Assembly: GCA_049999725.1 (NCBI GenBank)
Contig: JBNGIS010033960.1
Coordinates: 21,752-85,751 of the forward strand
Direction of reading: 5' to 3'
Source: Haplomitrium mnioides
Taxonomy: Eukaryota > Marchantiophyta > Haplomitriopsida > Calobryales
Length of the DNA: 64,000 bases
Shown here: positions 35,296 to 44,529 of the stretch, one piece after another
Position numbering within the stretch: the first letter of the stretch is position 1
Layout: each line of letters starts with the position of its first letter
The notes under the pieces: generated by a model
What the model was told of the DNA's origin: nothing
Database searches by the model: none
Seen by the model: the letters and a program-made list of their open reading frames with translations, nothing else
Program-made: the position numbers and the translations under genes

Positions 35296-35843
35296 GTGTT
35301 TATTGAGGATTGGGGAAACAATTGTAGCCTGATCAAGAAAGGAAGCAGGAGCGGTAAGATATTCATACTAGATGTAAGCATGTCTAAAGTGATAGAAGCT
35401 ATGTTCATATATAGTACAAGAGTTGTGTCATATGAGGAGATATGGCATAAGTGTATTGGCCATGTAAATATACAACGAATGAGAACCATGCAAAGTTTAG
35501 GGGTAGTAAGTGGGCTGCTCAAATTCAAAGTAGAAGGGATGAAGAAGGTATGTGAAGCTTGCTAATTTGGTAAGCAGACAAGGCAATCATTCTTTCATGA
35601 GACATATATAGCAAGCAAGCCACTTGAAGTGATACATTCAAATGTATGGGGCCAAAAAAAAGCATGGTCTATTGGAGGGTGTACATATTATATCAACTTC
35701 ACTAATGACTATTCATGGAAGATCTGGATATATTTCATGAAGCAGAAGAGTCAAGTGTTTGATCACTTCAAGAATTTTATAGCTATGGTGAAAAAAGAGA
35801 AAGGACAACAAATCGAGTATTTGTGATGTGATGGAGGAGTATG
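35296..35843 (+). pseudogene. copia B GAG-pre-integrase and integrase start
   Basis: EEIWHKCIGHVN and VCEAC form the HHCC zinc site, with a stop directly after CEAC. IHSNVWG carries Asn in place of the first catalytic Asp. YYINFTNDYSWKIWIYFMKQ follows, and the second Asp region reads YL-CDGG with a stop. Coding similarity ends at gagtatg (35843), the junction with the nested element. Confidence 0.88.
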
Positions 35844-35844
35844 T

Positions 35845-36322
35845 TGTGCGAATACACATCGCTTATACAACTACATCGTCTACACACACTCCATGACATC
35901 TACAAACATACAACAGAGAACTACAAACAATTGAGTATCATGCGAATACAATGCACGAGACCCCACAATCGCCCCCTAGTTGGTGGTCCAGTCCTTTAAC
36001 ACTAGCTAGCCATCTACTAGATGTAAAAACTACTGATGCAAAAAACTAGGAGGCCAAGTGCAATGGAATTTTCTTTGAGTGATACATTCTCAAGAAATTT
36101 CAGATGTTGATCTTCCAATATCAAAACTAGCGTACTTTTGCTTACAAGGAATCCACACTTCTCCAAGCCCTGTAGTACCTCAGTTCTTCTCTTGGTTCAT
36201 ACATAATCAACATTGAAAGATAACCTTTCGATGAGAGTACATGGCCTTATATACAAAGGCACAAAAAGACAAAAAAATTCAAAATGTGTGAAAATAGAAA
36301 CCTACATGGAATGGTGTGACAA
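35845..36322 (-). repeat. LTR-like repeat, copy 1, with polypurine tract
   Basis: On the minus strand a purine tract (actagggggcga) near 35980 precedes TGTGGGGTCTCGTGCATTGT, and the unit runs to CGCACAACA at 35845. About 245 bp (35845-36090) match copy 2 (36323-36570), covering an LTR-like piece of about 126 bp plus the neighbouring internal sequence. The remaining 230 bp to 36322 are not duplicated. Confidence 0.7.
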
Positions 36323-36570
36323 CTGTCATGCATATACACACCGCTTACACAACTACATCATCCACGTACATGCTATGAAATCTACAAACATGCAACAGAG
36401 AATGACAAAAAATTGAGTTTTGTGTACATATAATGCATGAGACACTACAATTGCCCCCCTAGCTGGTGGTCAAGTCCCCTAACACTAGCTAGCCATCTAT
36501 CTCCTAGAAAATTGATATACACCTACTAATGCAAAGACTAGGAGGTTGAGTGCAATGGAGCCTCATCATT
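36323..36570 (-). repeat. LTR-like repeat, copy 2, with polypurine tract
   Basis: On the minus strand a purine tract (agctaggggggcaa) precedes TGTAGTGTCTCATGCATTAT and ends TATATGCATGACA at 36323. It lies directly downstream of the PHD-containing reading frame, where a gypsy 3' LTR is expected. Two successive 3' ends of one family suggest insertion of one copy into another or a recombination product. Confidence 0.7.
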
Positions 36571-36620
36571 CACCTTATATAATCTATACCAACCCTAGAA
36601 CTTAATGGAAACTAGTTTTT

Positions 36621-37250
36621 CTATGAATAGTGAGGGCATAGCCATGATTTGCTAGAAATAGTAACAAATAGAGGAGTCAAACATGACATATGCCATCCTC
36701 TAGAACACTTGTGACAAATCAACATAGTGGTTGCCCCTTTAGGAGAACCACATAATGTGCACTTCAAACCTACAGGAACTCGCACCACACTGGGGTCCAT
36801 AATGTCATCGATGTTCAAAAGGTGACAAGGTGCTCAATTGCGCACATGATCCTTCCAAACCATGCTATCATGTTCCTCTAGCTGCAAAACTCTCAAAGGC
36901 AGTACCTCACAAACTCGTAGAATCAGACGTCCAATAGTGACATCAAGTGTCTTGGGTGATGTCTGTTGCAAATAAACATAATCACTAGGATGAAACCTGT
37001 GAATCCTAGTGTGATATCCACCTCCACATATGGTAGCATATTGTAGAGTACCACAATGATGAGCAATGACAAGGTTGTCAAAGGCCATGGGCATGACTCA
37101 CTCAAACACCCGGGCTCTCTTTGAACATACATGCACCCAAACATTTGGATCATCCAAATCCACAACCATAGTGACATCACGTCGAATAAAGGAGGGTAAA
37201 TTAGGGTACCTCCTATCAATCCAGACTCGCAAGATCTCAGCCCCTTCTAC
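36621..37250 (-). pseudogene. gypsy integrase C-terminus joined to a PHD finger
   Basis: One reading frame with only two stops (37098, 36834) runs from RRYPNLPSFIRRD through KRARVFE-VMPMAFDNLVIA, FHPSDYVYLQQTSPKTLDV, RLILRVCEVLPLRVLQLEEH and WKDHVRN-APCHLLNIDD. This is the C-terminal domain of a Ty3/gypsy integrase (the GDYVYL-type barrel). It ends in a PHD-type finger starting at 36761: CTLC, CHKC, GWHMSC, LCPHY. Seven of the eight C4HC3 ligands remain; the last Cys is Tyr. In known proteins PHD fingers read histone H3 tails, so this may have guided integration to particular chromatin, as chromodomains do in other gypsy elements. Confidence 0.8.
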
Positions 37251-38300
37251 TTGAATCACAATCCAAGTAAGACCATACAAATCCATGGTTTGTTCCAACA
37301 CATGGTGTCACTCAATCTCATCAATAGATGCAACAACAGTGGTACCAGTGGAGAACCCCATTGCTCTCTCTTTCTCATCGGCAATGGGCTCCACCAGCTT
37401 CTGCAGGGTTGCATCCCAAATAAAATTAGGACCTCCTTTTTGAAATGCATAAGGTGTAGGATCTTGCACTAGTGTGGGCAATGCTCTACAAGGTCAACCT
37501 ACTAGCATAAAGTACCCTCTGATCATGATATCTCGCATCCAAAATATCATCCATAATGGCATTTGGTGATTTCACAATCATGTCATAAGCTCTCTTCAGC
37601 ATCTCGATAGGAAGGAGAACGATGTGCTCGTGATAAAGCTTGTGCTGCATCCAACAATGCTGCAGATCCAACCCAAGAATGCACTTGAGAGACACTCTTC
37701 ACAAGACGGTTGCAACTATCTCCTAAGATAGACACATTCTCCAAGATACATGCAAGAGATGATGCATGATGGAGTTGGAGATGGTATAGAACCCTCAACA
37801 TCTCCCAAAATAATTTTGATCGAGTGTCTTGCAACCTTTGGCCCAAACCAGCCTTTAATTGGCCCTGACATGGCTATCTTGCAATCAACAAATCAATAAG
37901 CCCCACTCCAGTTAAGTGGTCTGCCCCCAACAAAAAGATATCAGCTAACAGTGCATGTAGATAACCTTGCACTACACTAACTAAAAGCAAGCGTGGATAT
38001 CAACGAGCATCACCACATGCATAAGGGAGATTCTTCGGGCTATCTCACCTTTTTCCACATACAAACACCGCCAAATTGGAATCCCTTCCTGGAGAACAAC
38101 AGCCAACCATGTACTAATGCCTCTGGTCAACTCCAACAAACAAATACCATTAGTAAGATATTGCCATAAAATTGGCAAAGTATGTAATGGTGAAAGATTC
38201 ACATGTCCAAGTGTGATAGGACCTTCTAATGCAAGATATAGTGCAAATGCATCATGCCAAACATCCTCAACCAATTAAGATGCTTGAAACTGCCACAACT
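37250..38300 (-). pseudogene. DNMT3-like cytosine-5 DNA methyltransferase domain, decayed
   Basis: Cytosine-5 methyltransferase motifs appear in canonical order I to X. Motif I is LLELTRGISTWLAVVLQEGI (from 38139) with YVEKGE as the SAM-contacting motif II. LIDLLIAR-PCQGQ follows, with the catalytic Cys in PCQG (37862-37873) and a stop in place of the usual Trp or similar residue before it. Motif VI is ACILENV (ENV at 37733-37741). LSRAHR near 37630 is motif VIII-like. ERAMGFSTGTT (about 37370) and VLEQTMDLYGLTWIV (about 37290) correspond to motifs IX and X. FDGIATG-like motif I and the GFP-like motif IX resemble DNMT3 rather than MET1. The order differs from plant DRM enzymes, whose motifs are permuted. 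Two frameshifts and several stops are present. It lies between protease and integrase parts in one orientation, so it belongs to the element. Confidence 0.82.
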
Positions 38301-38465
38301 TATCCTTACTTTCACTAACATAAATCACCTGACCTAATAATGATGTTGGCTTCGCAAACTCTGGAGACGCCTCATCAATGGAAGGAATGTTGGAAGCATG
38401 TGCATTCCCTTCCAACAAGTTAGAGTAGCTGGTTTCATATCACAAAATGCTGACAATGCCATAGG
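38301..38465 (-). other. link between protease and methyltransferase
   Basis: The minus strand reads SESKDKLWQFQAS and a stop before the methyltransferase. It is probably coding linker. No domain is recognised. Confidence 0.4.
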
Positions 38466-38985
38466 CTATGATAATGGGCCCCCAACTAGTCCACTAAATC
38501 TAATAGGCGACCCGCTCAATCGTGCCTCTCCATATTGCCATCCAAGCTGATAGAACATTGACTTGTCTCGAAAATCAATGGTGAACTCCATGGGATATAG
38601 TGCCATACACCCTACCAAAACATCATAAGACTCAGCCTTGGTGAGTATAGCTTGAGCACTCACCTGTGAGCTATCTGTGGAATGATCAGCTTGCACTCTA
38701 AGCTCGATCTCTCTACGTGTGATGTGTTGTATGGGTGAAGGTCCTCTCAATGAAGTATGGATTGGAAAAGAGAAAATCTCCACATCTCCAAGCATGAATC
38801 CCAATCCCTACACAGCTAACTTGCCTAACTTCAATGGATGTGCACTTGTATCCAATAACACTTTGGCTAGTTTGTACACCACATTTGAAGGACAAACAGG
38901 TTGGAAGATACCACTCCAATTGTTGATGGACACCACACTGGGTTTGAATCTTGTCCTCTCAAATGTTGGTCGGGTTTAAGACTCT
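38466..38985 (-). pseudogene. retropepsin-like aspartic protease of the gypsy element
   Basis: The minus strand reads NVVYKLAKVLLDTSAHPLKL with DTSA (38845-38856) in place of the D-T/S-G-A active site. GKLAV, a stop, and GLGFMLGDVEIFSFPIHTS follow. QAILTKAESYDVLVGCMALY and PMEFTIDFRDKSMFYQLGWQ form the C-terminal part, with DVLVG as the A-x-x-x-x-G flap-end block of retroviral-type proteases. The Gly-to-Ser change in the active site and one in-frame stop indicate decay. Confidence 0.7.
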
Positions 38986-39560
38986 ACTCATTGGTCTCAC
39001 TTCCAAACTAAAAGTATCACCTTGAGTCTCCTCACATAATGTGGCTGCCAACTTGAACACTTCAGCTGGTGTAACTCTTCTAGTCAACATATCCATAGCT
39101 GAAAACAATGGTTTTTGAACCACTAACATGGCTATCTCCATAGTTGTCACTCTCTTGTTCCAGGCCTTAACCTTCTCAGTCGCCTCTTTGCAGGCAAGGG
39201 AGGACAGATTGTGGGCTTTCAGGTTCTTTTTCTGAGATGGCCCCTTGCTAGTTACCACTTTCAAGCTCTAAGAATTCTCCCTTTCCTTTCCAGCCTTTAA
39301 CACACCACTCACCCTCTCCTAGTTGCACTCAAGTCAGTTACTCAAACATCCCTAGGTCTACATTCATTATCCCCCTCTCAGCTATGCTGCATGTAATTCT
39401 TCCACTTTATTCAAAGGACCCAATGACTTAGGCTCTGCCATCTTATTTATGCTTGGGGCAGAAGGGGTGATGTGACCTGCACCAATGTTCAACAAAACAG
39501 GATTGGACTCCCCCTCTTAGGGTTGTCGCAGGGTTGATACAACTAATTTGCTTAGTAATC
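38986..39560 (-). other. Gag-protease linker coding traces
   Basis: One frame on the minus strand, broken by stops near 39265-39400, reads LLNIGAGHITPSAPSINKMA, EPKSLGPLNKVEELHAA and then the open piece 39264-38959 (KEATEKVKAWNKRVTTMEIA, VTPAEVFKLAATLCEET). It is Lys/Glu-rich and probably helical. No domain is recognised. Confidence 0.5.
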
Positions 39561-39989
39561 CTAATATGTTCCAACTTCTAAACTATCCTACAGGCTCAGA
39601 GGTAGAGAGCATTCACCCCCAGGCTATCAGAACTGTGTCAAGGGATTGGGCTGCCTCTTCAGATATGTCCCAGGGTCTGCTCAACTGGTCTGATACCTCC
39701 TAATCTACAGAATCTCTAGAACACACTTGCAAAAAGGAAATCTAACTACACATATACACAAACAGTTTATGTAATATTTGCAAGAGAAACATAGTCCTTG
39801 AAGGCCCTATGGATTTCCACCTACTGTTACCTCCCTTCTGAATCTTTGCTACCTTACAACCTATAGCCCAGCCTTCCAACAACTTACCAACACACTCTTC
39901 TCTCTAGATAGTTTTCTACTTCCATCGCTAGAAGCCATGGATTTAATTCCTCAAGATCAGAAGAGAATTTCTTTCACTCCCACCTCTGG
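39561..39989. other. unassigned DNA left of the CpG-rich block
   Basis: No coding sequence recognised. Base composition changes from AT-rich to GC-rich across this stretch, so the left boundary of the CpG-rich block lies here. Confidence 0.35.
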
Positions 39990-40847
39990 GAGATAGTCTT
40001 CCCGACTGCAGGTAGCTCACTCCACCCCGAGCCTCGACGGGTCATCCCGCGCAGTGCGCAAACACTAACGCAACCCCCCTCCCCCTCTCAGCTCCACTTG
40101 AAGAATCACACCAAAGTGTACTCCAAACAGTCTGGGCTGATGCACTTGCACAAGGAAATGCGGAGACGACTCCAAGCTCCTCACTTGGTAGCCCCTCCTT
40201 AGTTCTCAGCAGGCTAGAATCCCTTTGAACTATCATATCGGTCCACCTCAGCTCTGGTCCACCGGCAAGGACAAGTTCACCTGGATCGCCCGAGCATCCA
40301 GAGCTCTTCACTTTGCGATTCTCGACGCCCCTCCAGTCCACCTCCGAATCCCTCTAGCCCCCTGGAGCTAGTTCACCCGCTTCACGTAGCTCCTCACTGA
40401 ATTCTCACTCCTACCTTACCATGTGTGATTTCCTTGTCTTCCGGTCAGTGTCGCTTCCTGTAATCGCCCGTGCATCAACATGAAGAAATTTGAAGGTCAT
40501 CGAGGTATACTCCCCCCGCGCGCTGATTTTGCGAGCTCGATCCGATGAATAGTCATTAATCCCGTTGGCTTGGATTAGAAGGTGACGACGCGTGTCTCTT
40601 GTGGTTGTTGTTCTCGTTACAACGGAATAGGAGAAGACGCCGAGTGTCCTGTCAGGTGGTTAGGAAGATCCAAGTACAACGGTACTGTAACAGTGAGTCT
40701 GGGGAATCTCGCGGGTCAAGATTCCGCAGATTCCCGCGGAGCTAAGTCCAAAAGGGTTCTTTGGAACAGAGTTCCGAAGCGCACCGCGGAACCCAGTCCA
40801 CGGAATCTCCAAGGACTCTCTCGCAGATCCCAAGTCGTCCTCTGCAT

Positions 40848-41240
40848 GCCACGTCATCCACTGCACCGCCGTTCGATGCTGCCTTGCAAGGGGGTAGGCT
40901 AACCGTCGCGCTGACCCTCCCTTTTGAAGTTGACCCGCTCGCTGCTCGAGGTCCGATAAGCTTTCACCTGTTGTCGTGTGTCCTCTGACTTTGCTCGAGG
41001 CTCCCCAGTCGCCACGTCATCCAAAAGGCGCCGTTTGACGCTGCCCCGTAAAGGGGTAGGCGGACCGTCGGCTGACTTCCTTCCAAAGTTGACCCATGGA
41101 ATCCCCTCCTCGCATCTCATAGCGCACGTCGTCCGAAGGCCGCCACTTGATGTCGTCCCGCAAGGGGGTAGGCAGATCGTCGCGCTGACCTCTCTTCCGA
41201 AGTTGACCTGTGGACTTCCCTCTCCTTCATCCACGTTTCT
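40848..41240. repeat. tandem repeat of about 110 bp with CCACGTCATCC, three units
   Basis: Units begin near 40848, 41012 and 41122 with gccacgtcatcc (or gcacgtcgtccg), then gccgtttgacgctgcc, aagggggtaggc and accgtcgcgctgacc, and end in cttccaaagttgaccc. ACGTCA is the core bound by plant bZIP factors, so this resembles an enhancer of the kind found in LTRs. Confidence 0.85.
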
Positions 41241-41262
41241 GAAACCCTCTGCGGACTCTCCG

Positions 41263-41355
41263 TGCTCGCCACGTCATCCGAAGAACCTCTACGGACTCCC
41301 TGCGCTCGCCACATCATCTGAAGAACCTCTGCGGACTCCCTTCGCTCGCCGAGTA
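41263..41355. repeat. tandem repeat of about 42 bp, CACGTCATCCGAAGAACCTC type
   Basis: Two full units and part of a third: gccacgtcatccgaagaacc, tctacggactccctgcgctc, then gccacatcatctgaagaacc, tctgcggactcccttcgctc. The start shares gccacgtcatcc with the 110 bp repeat just upstream. Confidence 0.85.
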
Positions 41356-42699
41356 AGAACTTGTGCCGATGTTGTCGTTTCGTCATTCCTTCAAAATAAG
41401 AACTGTGCACGCGTTTGAGGCTCCCTTCGTTAACTCTTCCAAAAGCTCAATATAAGAACTACAAGGCCCCTTTGGACTACTCGCCCCTTTGTCGAACTTT
41501 CGGATGCTGCGGCCATACCCTGTCAAACTTTCTCCCTTGGTCATGCTGAAGCTATGAAGAATCACCCTTTCAGCACCGCTTGCTCCTTTGTCGGTCGCAC
41601 CTACGTTAACTTGATTTTTCGGCCGACTTCATCTTGCTTGCTGATTCGTCGATACATTGCCTTTTCGACGTACCCCTCGTTTCCCCCCACCGGATCGGCG
41701 CCATATCGCCCTTCTGGCTCAGCCTTCTTCCCGTTGGACGGTTCGCGATGGATCACCGTTTCAGTACTACCGCTCTTTGTTGGACCGAATCGCCGATAAG
41801 TTGTTTTTTCATCTCCACTCGAACTTTGTCGGACCGTTCGGTGATTTTTCCCCCTTTTGGCTCTCCTCTGTTCTGTCGGATCCGCGCTAAGTCTCCCCTT
41901 CGGCTTCCTCGATCCTATTTTGCTCGGATCTCCGATAAATCACGCTTCCGGCACTCTTCTATTTTCCTTCGGCCTGACCCACAATATGTCACCGTTTCGG
42001 GTCTTCCTCCTCAGTCTTCGGTTGGACTCTTCGAGGATCCCTATTAAGTAGGGTTCCCACGTCGTAAGACGGATCAGAGCCCTGTTCAGGATCCCACTTA
42101 GGAAGGCGACTTCTCGTAGATCCTCGGACTCCCTAGGGCTGCCACGTATTCCGTAGAATCCCGTGAATCACTCCGGAGCCGCCATGTTTTCGTGGAATCT
42201 TGCGGGCGTTCAGGGAACTCCACGTTTCTGCTAGGATCCGCAGATTTGAAGAGAGCTCGATTGGCCCTTGCAAGGTGCGCTCCTGCTTGCGGGATCGAGG
42301 CATCCCCCTTCCTTGGCCTAGCTTGCCCTTGTGACGATCTCGCCTCCTCATTTCGTCCCCGATCTTTGCTTCCTAATTTGTGGCCGCTGCAGGACAAGTC
42401 CGCGATATACCTCCTCTGAGTGCCTTCGGATTTTTCGCTTATAGATCCGTTCTTCCTCCTTGGATCGCTTTGCTTGGAATGGGCGTTTCCTTCTCCCATA
42501 CTCGGCCTTGATCCCCACATCCTCCTGAGGCCCACAGATTCTCGCTGGCCTGCTTCAGATTTTGAAACGGAACCCCTCCTCTGGCTGGCAATCACTTCTC
42601 TTTTCTCATCCTTCCGCCATGATCATGTTTTCCTTCTAAGAATCATGCACCCTGCTCTTATTAGCTGTTTGAGAGTAATCCATGGCTCTTGAGAGGCCT

Positions 42700-44480
42700 T
42701 CACACTTGCAAAGGGTCAATGTGCCAGTAATGCTTCCGATTTCCTGAATTCTGCTTTAGGTACCTGAATCATTGGCTGACAATAGCTGAAGATGCACTCT
42801 CCTCCACTTCGGTTGATCTTTCCATCTCCCTAGAAGCCTGAGTCAAATGCATGGAAGTAGTCCTCACCAAGTCTGTCAACTCAAATGACTGTAGAAGCCT
42901 TGCTTGCCGATGAGCATCCCCTTTTTGAGGATCTTACTCTACCGTAGCTCCCCTAGGCTCAATAGCCTTGCTTGTTGCTCTGGTCACCGCCGCAAATGCA
43001 TCAACATGGGTTGTCCAACATATAACTCCCATGCCATATAATCCTCCATCGGCTTCATATGAAGTCAAGGCTTCACCTCTAGAGTTGGACCTCACTTGTT
43101 TTGTAGTCATGGCAACTATCTGATGCCCTAATTATGAAATCTTAGCATCCTTCGGATCCACAGTAGGGGTTGGAACACCTACTGATCTCCCAACTAGTGA
43201 TGCTCCTCTGCCACGACCACCTTGCCTGCCTTTGCCTTGCTCACCTGTGCGAGCTCCTCCTCGTCATAGCTCTAGATGAAGCAAAAAACACTTGTCTTTG
43301 ACATGACACATGACCCCACAATGGTGACATTGCCGCTAGCCAACTGCACCTGTATCTTTAGAACATGCTGCTCGTGGTTTCTGTGTTTCTAGACATAGCT
43401 TCTGCAAATGATCTCCACCACATGTCCAACGACCTGACTGCTGACTTGCATAACATGGCAAAGCTGATTATCCTCCAACCTTCTAGCCCTTCTGTGATGC
43501 AGACTATGATAGAGCGATGGCTGGAGACGCAGATTTTGGCACTTCTTTCTGAAAACCAGCAGTGACTACTCTCTCATTCACCAGGTTGAACTCAATACGC
43601 TATGACAATGTGAACACAATGGCTAGAATGGGATCAGAATCCTTTAGAAGCGTGGCATCTCTCACTTTCCTACTCAAATCCTTGTCAATGAGAGAATACC
43701 AAAACTGGACAGCCTGCGCCTTTGTCACCCCTTTTGTGACATTGATGAGCCTTCTCATCCTGATGTAGGCTTCCCTCAAGCTCTCTCTAGTCTTGCGCTA
43801 GAACTCCTTAAGACTCATCAACTTATACATCCTCACGCCATGGTAATTCTATCTCAAAAGCTCAAAAAACTCAACCACAGGGCTAACAATGGAATCCTTC
43901 CACTCTCTATTATAGTAACTGGACCATGTGTACTGAAAACTCCTCCTGCCCTTGAAGCACCAATGTTGTGGCTAATGCCACTAGATGATGTTGTATGGGT
44001 TGCAACATAATGGGCACTTGCCTTCTACCATAGGTGATGGAGATATAATTGGGTGACCAATGCTATCTCCACTCCTTAATCTCAATCAAATGAGCACACC
44101 AAAATTCATGGTAATCAAGTATGGGCAGCCTTTCCAAATGTTGAAACAAATCTTTCCATGTTATGAAAGGTGTAAAGAGAGCAGAGTTCTACAATGTTTG
44201 CAGATCACATAAAGTATCTAACTCTTAGATGAAATCCTCTAGATCAATGGTGCCTACTACACCAGAGAACCTCCTTGGCCCTTTTGTGGCCCCATACATC
44301 TCATCCATATCCCAAGATAATGGGGAATATACTTGAGTGCTAGAAAGAGTATCCTCCTCTTCGTCTGATGTATGGTCACTTACCAAAGGCTAAGGCGCTC
44401 CTATTGAAGATCGAAACCAAATGCCATTGTGAGTGATGTTGTATTGCAACCTTCCACTCCTTTGCTCTATGTTGACCTTC
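42700..44480 (-). pseudogene. gypsy Gag with CCHC zinc knuckle, broken
   Basis: The minus strand reads ESLREAYIRMRRLINVTKGV and TKAQAVQFWYSLIDKDLSRK, VRDATLLKDSDPILAIV (about 43790-43590), a capsid-like retrotransposon Gag block. CHHCGVMCHVKDKC at 43288-43329 is an exact CX2CX4HX4C knuckle, followed by an Arg/Gly-rich tail (QGGRGRGASLVGRS). Stops at about 43806, 43604 and 43263 and others break the frame. Gag packages the RNA of the element. Confidence 0.8.
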
Positions 44481-44510
44481 ACTCAGTTGAACTCACTCAC
44501 AACTCATAGG

Positions 44511-44529
44511 CTGTATTGCTCTATTACCA
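44511..44529 (-). promoter_or_regulatory. candidate primer-binding site of the gypsy element
   Basis: TGGTAATAGAGCAATACAG on the minus strand, just upstream of Gag, resembles the initiator tRNA-Met complement TGGTATCAGAGC. The sequence before it ends GGGCAAG, so the LTR end would be at or near 44532. Confidence 0.55.

Larger units (their letters stand above)
39990..42690. other. CpG-rich, GC-rich block with internal repeats
   Basis: This 2.7 kb has many more CG dinucleotides than anything else in the window; single 60-base lines at 41041 and 41161 have four each, while most lines elsewhere have none. Open frames exist on both strands but have no recognisable domain and follow the repeat period, so I do not call them genes. 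It separates the Gag and protease parts of the gypsy element. Possible explanations are a younger inserted LTR or miniature element, or a captured promoter. No terminal repeats were identified. Confidence 0.7.

Noticed and set aside
37250-38300. Captured plant DRM or CMT methyltransferase
   Set aside because: Motif order is I to X without the DRM permutation, no chromodomain or BAH domain is seen, and the flanks are gypsy protease and integrase on the same strand.
40042-42692. Long overlapping open frames on both strands as genes
   Set aside because: They come from GC-rich repeated DNA with few stop codons, follow the repeat period and contain no recognisable domain.
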